Source: Candidatus Hydrogenedentota bacterium
GTDB taxonomy: Bacteria; Hydrogenedentota; Hydrogenedentia; Hydrogenedentales; SLHB01
DNA: 20,892 bases
Reading direction: 5' to 3'
NCBI GenBank assembly: GCA_003557825.1
Contig: PWNM01000039.1
Coordinates: 1-20,892 of the forward strand
Shown: positions 7,962 through 14,272 of the stretch, one piece after another
Numbering within the stretch: position 1 is the first letter of the stretch
Layout: each line of letters opens with the position of its first letter
Position numbers and translations under genes: made by a program
The notes under the pieces: generated by a model
What the model saw: only the letters and a program-made list of their open reading frames with translations
What the model was told of the DNA's origin: nothing
Database searches by the model: none

Positions 7962-7974
7962 GGGCGGACCGCCC
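7962..7974. repeat. GC-rich palindrome in the marR-ablA gap
   Basis: GGGCGG-A-CCGCCC is a perfect 6-base inverted repeat with one central base, next to the ATGGA-type palindrome. There is no T-run after it in either direction, so it is not an intrinsic terminator. The remaining marR-ablA gap (7954-8058) shows no clear -35/-10 pair. Confidence 0.35.
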
Positions 7975-8058
7975 CGGCGCTGCCAGGCAGCATACCGGCG
8001 GCCATATGACGAGCCGCCTCTATCTTAAAGGCTTGGTTACGCTCTGGGATTCCCGATA

Positions 8059-8586
8059 CTATTCCGCATCGAGAATGGGGGAGGCGTCCAGGTCGCGGAC
8101 GCCCATCAAATCAACGATCCGTTCGAGCGATTCCGAAATGGCCCTTTGGTCTTGCTCGGGCAATGCACGCAATGCCTCGGCGAGCTTGTCCTGTAACGGC
8201 GATGGAGCGGATTTGGCAGCCGCCCGACCGGCATCCGTCGCGCTGACATAGACCTGGCGGCGGTCCTGCTTGTCCCGCTCGCGATGTACGAATCCTTTTG
8301 CTTCGAGCCGATCCAGGATTCCTACGATGGTGCTCGCGCTCAGATGCACACTGCGACCCAAAGCAGAAACGGTCATCGGGCCTTCTTTGGCCACCGCCAT
8401 CAAGCAAACGAGCTGTGGTCCTGTGATGCTGTGTTGCGCACGAAGCTTGCGCGAATACAGATCAACGCCGCGCATGATGCGCCGTAGGGCCAATAGAATG
8501 CGCAGGTCGGACGAGTCCGAATCGTTCAACCCTTGTTTTTTGATCGCCCCTTCCTGAGCTTCAACGTTTTTTGTGCTTGCACCCAT
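8059..8586 (-). CDS. MarR-family transcriptional regulator, probable controller of the abl operon
   Basis: A 175-residue protein with the MarR dimer/winged-helix layout: helices around LRILLALRRIMRGVDLYSRKL, the segment HSITGPQLVCLMAV, recognition helix region VHLSASTIVGILDRLEAKGFV, and the wing with DKQDRRQVYVSATDAGR (D-x-R signature). The HSITGPQLV style resembles EctR/CosR-type MarR proteins that repress ectoine genes in halotolerant bacteria, which fits its position before an osmolyte operon. That link is family knowledge plus inference. The start is supported by GGGGAG about eight bases upstream. The gene is separated from ablA by 141 bases. Its own promoter is flanked by two copies of a 13-base element, suggesting autoregulation. 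The first ~25 residues are polar and poorly conserved. Confidence 0.9.
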   Translation of the reverse strand: MGASTKNVEAQEGAIKKQGLNDSDSSDLRILLALRRIMRGVDLYSRKLRAQHSITGPQLVCLMAVAKEGPMTVSALGRSVHLSASTIVGILDRLEAKGFVHRERDKQDRRQVYVSATDAGRAAAKSAPSPLQDKLAEALRALPEQDQRAISESLERIVDLMGVRDLDASPILDAE

Positions 8587-8631
8587 GATGGTATCTCCCC
8601 GGACACATGGCTTTGCCTGTGTCGCTCGTTT

Positions 8632-8644
8632 GGAATCACTCCAT
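8632..8644 (-). promoter_or_regulatory. Candidate MarR operator, copy 1
   Basis: The minus strand reads ATGGA-GTG-ATTCC, with the inverted core TGGA-N5-TCCA when the next base is included. It covers the downstream edge of the -10 box and the predicted transcription start of the MarR gene. Confidence 0.55.
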
Positions 8645-8672
8645 TATAGGATAAATCACTAGAATGGATCAA
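8643..8672 (-). promoter_or_regulatory. Sigma-70-type promoter of the MarR gene
   Basis: On the minus strand TTGATC (8667-8672) and a perfect TATAAT (8643-8648) are separated by 18 bases. Transcription would begin near 8636, leaving a leader of about 50 bases before the ATG at 8586. Both boxes overlap the candidate operators. Confidence 0.7.
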
Positions 8673-8676
8673 TTCC
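8664..8676 (+). promoter_or_regulatory. Candidate MarR operator, copy 2
   Basis: The plus strand reads ATGGA-TCA-ATTCC and overlaps the -35 box. Its centre is 32 bases from that of copy 1, about three helical turns, so two dimers could sit on the same face of the DNA. Confidence 0.55.
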
Positions 8677-9207
8677 GTTCCTGTTCTTATGCGTATACGG
8701 CGATGTCGCAGAAAAATGCGCGCAACGCCGTTCTGACGATGCCCAATTATAATCCTATTGTAAAACCAAATCCAGTTTGCTTCCCAGCGATGCTATAACG
8801 CAGTACGTCGGGCGCAATGTTTCGTGGTGGCATGGCCAATTTGGGATTACCAAGGACCGGCGTTTCTTACCATTGGCCGGTTTTCTGTCTTTTTTTATGT
8901 TTGGATTGCGCATTTTAGCTGTTGTCATCAGAATTATAATATGCGCATATGTTGCTGGTCAAGGTAGGTTAATCCAGCAATTTTAAGGAGATTTTGAGCA
9001 CATACAGTCTAAAACTGTTTGACAGGGAGTTTTGTTTATTGGCTTGTCGCCCTCATGATACCGACACAACAATATGTGCCCAGCAAAGGGCCGCTTGACC
9101 GTGACAGGGAGCATCATGTACCGTTTACCGGTCGGTAGACGACGAACAGCATCTAATGTGTGCTTGGAGATGAGAATCCCGATCACGAAAAGGAGCTTGG
9201 GTAGCAT
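8677..9207. other. Long AT-rich intergenic region
   Basis: Beyond the hairpin at 8856-8896, this stretch holds no convincing gene. It contains a TATAAT at 8935-8940 and a TTGACA at 9019-9024 on the plus strand, neither with a well-spaced partner, and a TAAGGAG near 8985 without an ATG or GTG at a suitable distance. Promoters for the downstream lipoprotein operon probably lie here but cannot be placed. Confidence 0.5.
8856..8896 (+). terminator. Intrinsic-terminator-like hairpin with no gene upstream on its strand
   Basis: Perfect arms ACCGGC (8856-8861) and GCCGGT (8876-8881) enclose a 14-base loop and run into TTTTCTGTCTTTTTTT (8881-8896). The polarity is rightward. The nearest upstream gene (MarR) points left, so the hairpin would end an unannotated rightward transcript or be coincidental. 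Confidence 0.5.
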
Positions 9208-9816
9208 ATGAGGTCAAAACTGGGTTGGATCCGTATCGGTATCTATCTGGCGATCATCGTAATGGTCATGGCGGGGTGTGCCCATTTCCGCCGTGGGGGG
9301 GAACCTCCGGAGACCGTCTCGGTTGCCGCAGGCGAGGATCCCGAAGCCGCGCTGCGCAGTCATATAGAGGAGAAAATCGCCGAAGCCGCTCGGGCAGAAC
9401 AAGACCCGCAACCCGAGCTAGTCCATGCGAGACCGTTTTTTTATCGGGAGTTCAATGTGTACCCGGAAGGTCCGGGTCAATTCGACCTATCTATACGTGC
9501 GACAGATTCCCAAACCACCCCCTATGAAGCAGAAGTACGCATGCCCGTCTTACGTTATGCGACCCAGATGCGCCGCGACCGACGTGATGCCGAAGAGGAT
9601 ACCAACTTTCTGCGTAGCTGGGGAATGAAGACCCATACCTATCATTTCAGGCACAGCAATTGGGTTCATCGGGGAAGCCTATTTGTGGCGGAACAAGTTG
9701 AGCAGCGAGTAGATGGCGAATGGGTCGCCCTACGCGAAGATGTCCAACGGGCTCTTACCCAAGAACGGGATGAGGGATTTTTCGGGCGAATCTGGTCATC
9801 CATTTTTGGCCGGTAA
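9208..9816 (+). CDS. Putative lipoprotein of unknown function
   Basis: The 202-residue product starts with a basic and hydrophobic signal (residues 1-20) ending in VMAGC, so Cys24 is the likely lipidated residue; Ala at +2 would suit the outer membrane if Lol rules apply. After a Glu/Pro-rich linker (30-70) comes a region with many aromatic and charged residues (FFYREFNVYPEG, THTYHFRHSNWVHRG) and a C-terminal GFFGRIWSSIFGR that looks amphipathic. No family was recognised. AAGGAG lies about 14 bases before the ATG, longer than usual, but TAG two codons upstream excludes an earlier start in this frame. It is first in the rightward block; 60 bases separate it from the next small gene, so co-transcription is plausible. 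Confidence 0.8.
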   Translation: MRSKLGWIRIGIYLAIIVMVMAGCAHFRRGGEPPETVSVAAGEDPEAALRSHIEEKIAEAARAEQDPQPELVHARPFFYREFNVYPEGPGQFDLSIRATDSQTTPYEAEVRMPVLRYATQMRRDRRDAEEDTNFLRSWGMKTHTYHFRHSNWVHRGSLFVAEQVEQRVDGEWVALREDVQRALTQERDEGFFGRIWSSIFGR

Positions 9817-9876
9817 TACGTTTTAATCATAACGGATTGGCAATGTACTATCGATTTAGACGGGAGATAATGTCGC

Positions 9877-10026
9877 ATGCAGCATATCCGAGCCATTAGT
9901 GCGCCCGCGAAGGCGCAACAGGCAAAGCAATCCGCTACCGGATTTCTCGAAGTGCTAGAGGAGATCTTTGGTTTTGTCTTGTTTATGCTCGAATTTGTTA
10001 ACCAACGGGCTTCACTCGATAAATAA
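9877..10026 (+). CDS. Small 49-residue protein preceding the PqqD-like cluster
   Basis: ATG at 9877 opens a 49-codon frame ending at TAA 10024-10026, three bases before the next gene's ATG. The first 20 residues are polar (MQHIRAISAPAKAQQAKQSA); the rest contains a strongly hydrophobic, acidic-flanked helix, GFLEVLEEIFGFVLFMLEF, then VNQRASLDK. There is no Cys and no Tyr. An in-frame TAA three codons upstream fixes the start region; GGGAG lies about ten bases before the ATG. The tight spacing to the following gene suggests it is translated. It could be a small membrane protein, a subunit of the adjacent ABC system, or a peptide substrate for the nearby PqqD-like protein. No family was recognised. 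Confidence 0.65.
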   Translation: MQHIRAISAPAKAQQAKQSATGFLEVLEEIFGFVLFMLEFVNQRASLDK

Positions 10027-10029
10027 TCG

Positions 10030-10977
10030 ATGAAAACGGCCTTGAAATCCACACCTAGAAAGGCGGTCACGCGCGAACAAGCGGGTCTATTCGGATGGCA
10101 GGGAATTGCCTTGGAACGACCGGAAGACTGGGAGTTGACGGCCTTTGGCGGAGACGTGGAACAGGGCCACGCCTACCTGGACAATGGCGAGCAGATGTGT
10201 CTACGGATTCGCTGGGAAACGCCCCGCTATCTCTATGGTCTCGATGCGGCCATGCGACGATACCGACGGGCGGTGCGGCGCGAGTCCAACATGAAAATGG
10301 TTTTCGAGCAGCAGGATCCTGCCGTGTATCCGATAGAGTTCGGCGCGAATAAAGAACTCCGCCCCTTTACCTGGAACGGTGGCGAGGCGGCTTTTGGCAT
10401 TGCCTGGCGGTGCAAGGAATGCAACCGCATAGTAATTGCGGATGTCGTTGCTCCTGTTACCGCACGACAGCAACGCACAGGCCGAAGAGTATTGGCGACC
10501 ATCACCGACCACGCGGACGCAGGTGATACCGTATTGTGGGCGGTCTATGGTTTTGCGTTTCGTACGGCCACCATCTATAATTTGGACAAGGCCTTACTAG
10601 AAACTGGCCGGTTGCGATTCGCCTTTCGGGGGCCAGCCCAAACGTGGCTTCGGGTGGAAAGGTGGGGGATGGCGACCCATGCGCTAAAGAAGGCCCCTCT
10701 TGATGCCTGGCCGGAAGAACTATTGCGCATGCTCAAGGTGCGGCGCACCGGAAACCTGGCAAGCGATAAAATAACCTGGCAGGGGCATGCCGCGTACCGG
10801 TTTAGCGCCCATGCTGCACAAAAGGGGATCAAACAATTGGTGTCTCCTCCGACCCCGGTGGAAGGGGTTGTGTGGCATGATGAGGAGAGAGATAAGGTGC
10901 TGGTCGTAGTAGCCGGAGGCGATACGGCAAGCGATACCGTAGACTGCGTGGCAGAGACCGTACGTTGTAGCAGATAG
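10030..10977 (+). CDS. Unrecognised 315-residue cytoplasmic protein of the PqqD-like cluster
   Basis: No signal peptide or membrane segment is visible, so it is probably cytoplasmic. The start of the domain, WQGIALERPEDWELTAFGG then GHAYLDNGEQMCLRIRWE, has the alternating strand pattern and PEDW phrase found in PsbP/DcrB-like folds; this is a weak resemblance. A single CKEC pair lies near residue 133, followed by IVIADVVAP. The second half (FRTATIYNLDKALLETG, LRVERWGMATHALKKAPLDAW) may be a further alpha/beta unit. Its ATG is three bases after the small gene's stop and has no own Shine-Dalgarno sequence, and the PqqD-like gene starts one base after its stop, so all three are probably coupled. 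Function is not inferable beyond that context. Confidence 0.82.
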   Translation: MKTALKSTPRKAVTREQAGLFGWQGIALERPEDWELTAFGGDVEQGHAYLDNGEQMCLRIRWETPRYLYGLDAAMRRYRRAVRRESNMKMVFEQQDPAVYPIEFGANKELRPFTWNGGEAAFGIAWRCKECNRIVIADVVAPVTARQQRTGRRVLATITDHADAGDTVLWAVYGFAFRTATIYNLDKALLETGRLRFAFRGPAQTWLRVERWGMATHALKKAPLDAWPEELLRMLKVRRTGNLASDKITWQGHAAYRFSAHAAQKGIKQLVSPPTPVEGVVWHDEERDKVLVVVAGGDTASDTVDCVAETVRCSR

Positions 10978-10978
10978 C

Positions 10979-11374
10979 ATGGGCCGACGATCGAAACGCG
11001 ATATACAGTCCCGTCAACGGATGCTTGAATCGGTTCCCCATCTTAATCCCGAAGTCAAATGGGAACAGTTGGATTCGGGGGAACTGATGGCGGTGTATAC
11101 ATGCTATGACGGCGGCGTTCGTAAGTGGTTGCGGCGATTGTTTCCTCGGCCGGAAAAGGCCCAAGTGATGCTTGATGATATTGGAACACGGGTAGTTCGA
11201 TCCATTGACGGACGGCGTCGTGTGCGAGACTTGATTGCGCAGATGGAGGATGAACTCCAGATCAGCCGAAAAGAGTCCGAAATGTCGGTGGTAACATTTT
11301 TGGAGATGCTGGCAAAACGCCGATTGGTAGGGTTTGCCGTACCGCAAGAGCACAAAAAAGGAGAACTCGGGTGA
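10979..11374 (+). CDS. PqqD-like protein (peptide-binding winged-helix fold)
   Basis: The 131-residue protein has, from about residue 23 to 122, the PqqD pattern: a strand-rich start (VKWEQLDSGELMAVYTC), an insertion with WLRRLFPRP, then LDDIGTRVVRSIDGRRRVRDLI, an acidic helix, and a final helix VVTFLEMLAKRRLVGF. PqqD domains (RiPP recognition elements) bind leader peptides and hand them to modifying enzymes; stand-alone PqqD-like proteins of unknown role are also common. No modifying enzyme is next to it here; the only radical SAM gene in the window is ablA, in another operon. The first 20 residues are basic. It starts one base after the 315-residue gene and overlaps the permease by four bases (GTGA, 11371-11374). 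Confidence 0.8.
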   Translation: MGRRSKRDIQSRQRMLESVPHLNPEVKWEQLDSGELMAVYTCYDGGVRKWLRRLFPRPEKAQVMLDDIGTRVVRSIDGRRRVRDLIAQMEDELQISRKESEMSVVTFLEMLAKRRLVGFAVPQEHKKGELG

Positions 11375-12012
11375 CGTCAGACGCCATGACACGCGCTGGT
11401 ATTCAGCGCCAGATCAAACTCCCCAACAGCGAGGCCGTGAAAATCGCAGTTCGAAGCATCAAAATCCGTTTCTGGCGCTCGCTCATCACCACCGCAGGCA
11501 TTGTGCTTGCCATTGCTTTCCTCACTTATGTAATGGTTTCAGGAGCCATCCAGACTTTTGTAATTCCTGAGGATGCCATCGAACCAGTGGGCTTAACCGC
11601 GCAACAGCAAGCCACGCGCATCTGGCTAATTGCCATCTCGCTCCTCGTATGCGTCGTGGGAATTAGCAACGCTATGCTCATGAGCGTGACCGAGCGCTAT
11701 CGCGAGATCGGTACGATGAAGTGTCTGGGAGCGCTGGACTGGTTTGTGGTAAAGCTCTTCCTTATAGAGGCGGCATTTCAAGGCCTCATCGGCAGCGCTG
11801 TCGGCGCACTGACCGGATTCATAGCCGCCATTTTGGTCGGGTTGACTGCTCATGGGCTTTTGTTATTCCCGTCAATGCCCTGGGGACGCGCCTTTTCCCA
11901 CGTTTTAATAGCATTGGTGGTTGGCTGTCTGCTCGCAGTCGTTGGCGCTGTGTATCCAGCGCGGCGCGCCGGGAAGATGCCGCCGGCGGATGCGATGCGG
12001 ACTGAGATCTAA
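11371..12012 (+). CDS. Miniature MacB/FtsX-type ABC transporter permease
   Basis: The 213-residue protein has four membrane helices (about 37-58, 83-105, 125-165, 175-196). NAMLMSVTERYREIGTMKCLGA (100-121) is the cytoplasmic coupling segment typical of MacB/LolE/FtsX permeases, and the tail VYPARRAGKMPPADAMR is also typical of them. In normal members helix 1 is followed by a periplasmic domain of roughly 200 residues; here only about 24 residues (59-82) separate helices 1 and 2. The sequence is continuous, so this looks like a compact design rather than decay. The start is GTG with AAGGAG eight bases upstream. The partner ATPase follows 44 bases later. Confidence 0.87.
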   Translation: MTSDAMTRAGIQRQIKLPNSEAVKIAVRSIKIRFWRSLITTAGIVLAIAFLTYVMVSGAIQTFVIPEDAIEPVGLTAQQQATRIWLIAISLLVCVVGISNAMLMSVTERYREIGTMKCLGALDWFVVKLFLIEAAFQGLIGSAVGALTGFIAAILVGLTAHGLLLFPSMPWGRAFSHVLIALVVGCLLAVVGAVYPARRAGKMPPADAMRTEI

Positions 12013-12056
12013 CGAATACGAGTTGAACTAAAACGAACGGAACTGGAGACAGGCTA

Positions 12057-12815
12057 ATGGTCGATACGTTGACGGAAATCAGACACGAGTACGCGGTGAA
12101 GACCATGAACGTGGTCAAAGAATATATCATGGGCAAACAGACCTTGCGGGCGCTCAAGGGCGTGAGTATCGAAATTAGGGCCGGCGAGTATATCTCGATT
12201 ATGGGTCCCTCGGGTTCGGGGAAATCCACGCTCTTCAACATGATCGGCGGGCTTGATAAACCCTCATCGGGCAAGGTCTATATCGACGAGGTGGACATCT
12301 CTGGTCTTGATGCGTTCGAATTGGCGTGGCTCCGGTGCCGAAAGATTGGCTACATTTTCCAGACATTCAACCTGATTCCCGTTATGACAGCCCTCGAGAA
12401 TGTCACCCTGCCAATGATTTTCGCAGGAATGACCACACAAGACGCCCTCGATAAAGGCGCGGAACTGCTTTCTCTGGTGGGCTTGGGCGATCGTATTCGG
12501 CACAAACCCCTCGAGCTTTCTGGCGGACAACAGCAACGTGTGGCCTGTGCCCGCGCATTGGCAAATGACCCTGCCATCATCCTGGCCGACGAGCCGACCG
12601 GTAACCTTGACCTGAAAACCGGACACGAGATCATCGAACTGCTCAGACATCTCAACAAAGAAAAGGGCGTTACCATTATCAGTGCGACCCACGACTTGAA
12701 AATGCTGGATGCTTCGGACCGTATAATCTGGATCCGCGACGGATTGGTGGACAAGATCGAGGCTCGCGCCGATCTGGATATTGGCGTCGGGACCCTTCAA
12801 GGCGAAGAAGTATAG
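12057..12815 (+). CDS. ABC transporter ATP-binding protein, LolD/MacB type
   Basis: This 252-residue ATPase has Walker A GPSGSGKST (50-58), Q-loop YIFQTFNLIPVM, signature LSGGQQQR (154-161), Walker B IILADEP (174-180) with D-loop GNLD, and His212 of the switch. The motif set and TALENVTLPM belong to the LolD/FtsE/MacB group that works with FtsX-type permeases as mechanotransmission machines rather than as classic channels. The first 16 residues precede the usual domain start. GGAG lies about eight bases before the ATG. It almost certainly forms a complex with the adjacent mini-permease, as a dimer of each. Substrate unknown. Confidence 0.93.
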   Translation: MVDTLTEIRHEYAVKTMNVVKEYIMGKQTLRALKGVSIEIRAGEYISIMGPSGSGKSTLFNMIGGLDKPSSGKVYIDEVDISGLDAFELAWLRCRKIGYIFQTFNLIPVMTALENVTLPMIFAGMTTQDALDKGAELLSLVGLGDRIRHKPLELSGGQQQRVACARALANDPAIILADEPTGNLDLKTGHEIIELLRHLNKEKGVTIISATHDLKMLDASDRIIWIRDGLVDKIEARADLDIGVGTLQGEEV

Positions 12816-12836
12816 GGGCGGCATGCCGGTAAAAGT

Positions 12837-14177
12837 ATGACCGGATCCGAGAGCCATACGGCCGAAGACCACGCCAGGAACTATGCGCTCCTGCAATGGA
12901 CGCTTATTGCCGTTGGGGTGGTTTTTGTCCTGTTCAGCGCCTACGACCGCTCCGGCTCGGATCCGGCGAACAGCCGTTTGGCGACCATTTTTAGCCTTAC
13001 CCGGGATGGTTCATTCTACATTGACCGTCCCTTGGATGAAGACCCGAACCCCTTCGAGCAACGGACCATTGACAAGGTCATGGTGCGAGGGGAACGCATC
13101 AACGACGCTGTCCACGGCGGGCGTCTGATATCCAGTAAGCCGCCCATTCTTACGCTGCTCATGACGGGGGAGTATATCGTCATGAACCGGCTATTCGGCT
13201 GGGATCTGGACGACCCGGACGAAGTGGAGCGTATGCTGATGTGGATGACCATCACCCTGGTCGGCGGTGGTTATCTCCTGGCCTTGGTCCTGTTCCGTAA
13301 GACGGTCGCGTTCCTGACGGATGACCCCTTCGTTTGCACCCTGCTGCTCGGTTGCCTCGCCTTCTGCACCCAGCTTTGGGGATATAGCAGTTTGCTCAAC
13401 AACCATGTACCCGCTGTGGGCATGCTGATGATTGCCCTTTATGTGTGCGTAGGGATTGCCACCGGAAGACTGGATCCGTCTCCATGGTTGTTTGTGGCAT
13501 TTGGCTTCGGCGCGGCCATGGTGCTCACCATTGATCTTCCTGTCACGGTTTTTCCGGCGGTGGCTGGACTCTATTTGGCGTGGCGGTTCCCCCGGCAAGC
13601 TATCCCTTGGGTGATCGTCGGCGCTTTTGTGCCCCTGGCCGTGCACTTCGGTATCATGTATGGCATCACCGGAAGCTTGCTGCCCGTGCAGGTGCGCGGC
13701 GAACTCTACCACTTCCAAAGCTCGTTCTGGCGATATCCCATCCAAATGGACGCATTGAACGAACCCCGGTTGACTTACATCGCGACCATGACCATTGGTC
13801 GTAAAGGAATCTTCCTGCTCTACCCGGTGCTGCTTTTTGGTATCATAGGGGCATTGTATGCGCTGGCCCGTTCCGAACTAACCTATCGAAGACTCGTTCT
13901 AGCGGGTCTTGCTGGATTTCTTTTAATGGGATTATACTACGGGACTCGCACAAACAACTATGGCGGCGAGTGCTATGGATTCCGGTGGTTTATCGGAGCG
14001 ATGCCGGTGTTGATGCTCATGGCGACGCCGGTCATGCCTCATTTTAAGCGGGGTTGGCGTTGGGCTATTGTTGCCTTGCTAATCGGCGTTTCGTTCTATT
14101 CCGCCTACGAAAGCACAGGCGTCGGTTGGCGAGCCAGCCAGGAATGGACATGCCGGTACTTTGGTCCATCTTATTAA
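12837..14177 (+). CDS. GT-C-like polytopic membrane protein (possible lipid-linked sugar glycosyltransferase)
   Basis: The 446-residue protein has about ten membrane helices after a short cytoplasmic tail. The first extracytoplasmic loop (RLATIFSLTRDGSFYID, later INDAVHGGRLISSKPPILTLL) matches the GT-C pattern in which an acidic residue after the first helix and a downstream S-x-KPP stretch surround the active site. A late NNYGGECYGFRWFIGAMPVL segment also resembles GT-C/ArnT/PMT-like proteins. Such enzymes use polyprenyl-phosphate sugars outside the inner membrane. Donor and acceptor are unknown, and activity is not proved by these patterns. It begins 21 bases after the ATPase stop, with only a weak ribosome site, so it is probably in the same transcript. 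Confidence 0.72.
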   Translation: MTGSESHTAEDHARNYALLQWTLIAVGVVFVLFSAYDRSGSDPANSRLATIFSLTRDGSFYIDRPLDEDPNPFEQRTIDKVMVRGERINDAVHGGRLISSKPPILTLLMTGEYIVMNRLFGWDLDDPDEVERMLMWMTITLVGGGYLLALVLFRKTVAFLTDDPFVCTLLLGCLAFCTQLWGYSSLLNNHVPAVGMLMIALYVCVGIATGRLDPSPWLFVAFGFGAAMVLTIDLPVTVFPAVAGLYLAWRFPRQAIPWVIVGAFVPLAVHFGIMYGITGSLLPVQVRGELYHFQSSFWRYPIQMDALNEPRLTYIATMTIGRKGIFLLYPVLLFGIIGALYALARSELTYRRLVLAGLAGFLLMGLYYGTRTNNYGGECYGFRWFIGAMPVLMLMATPVMPHFKRGWRWAIVALLIGVSFYSAYESTGVGWRASQEWTCRYFGPSY

Positions 14178-14272
14178 TGATCTCCCTCGATGATGACCAT
14201 GTCAGTACGCTGATGATCGTCTAAAACACCAGAGGGCCTAATAACCAGATTAGAGAGGAAATCCTTCCCTCC

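Noticed and set aside
7962..7974. GC-rich palindrome as a terminator of marR
   Set aside because: No T-run follows on the minus strand, so intrinsic termination is not supported.
8777..8986. 69-codon plus-strand frame in the intergenic region
   Set aside because: It runs through the terminator-like hairpin and its T-tract, has no ribosome binding site and looks like no known protein.
9019..9047. TTGACA as a promoter for the lipoprotein operon
   Set aside because: No acceptable -10 hexamer lies 16-18 bases downstream.
8983..9207. 74-codon minus-strand frame before the lipoprotein
   Set aside because: There is no ribosome site, no recognisable domain, and it sits where the promoter of the lipoprotein gene is expected.
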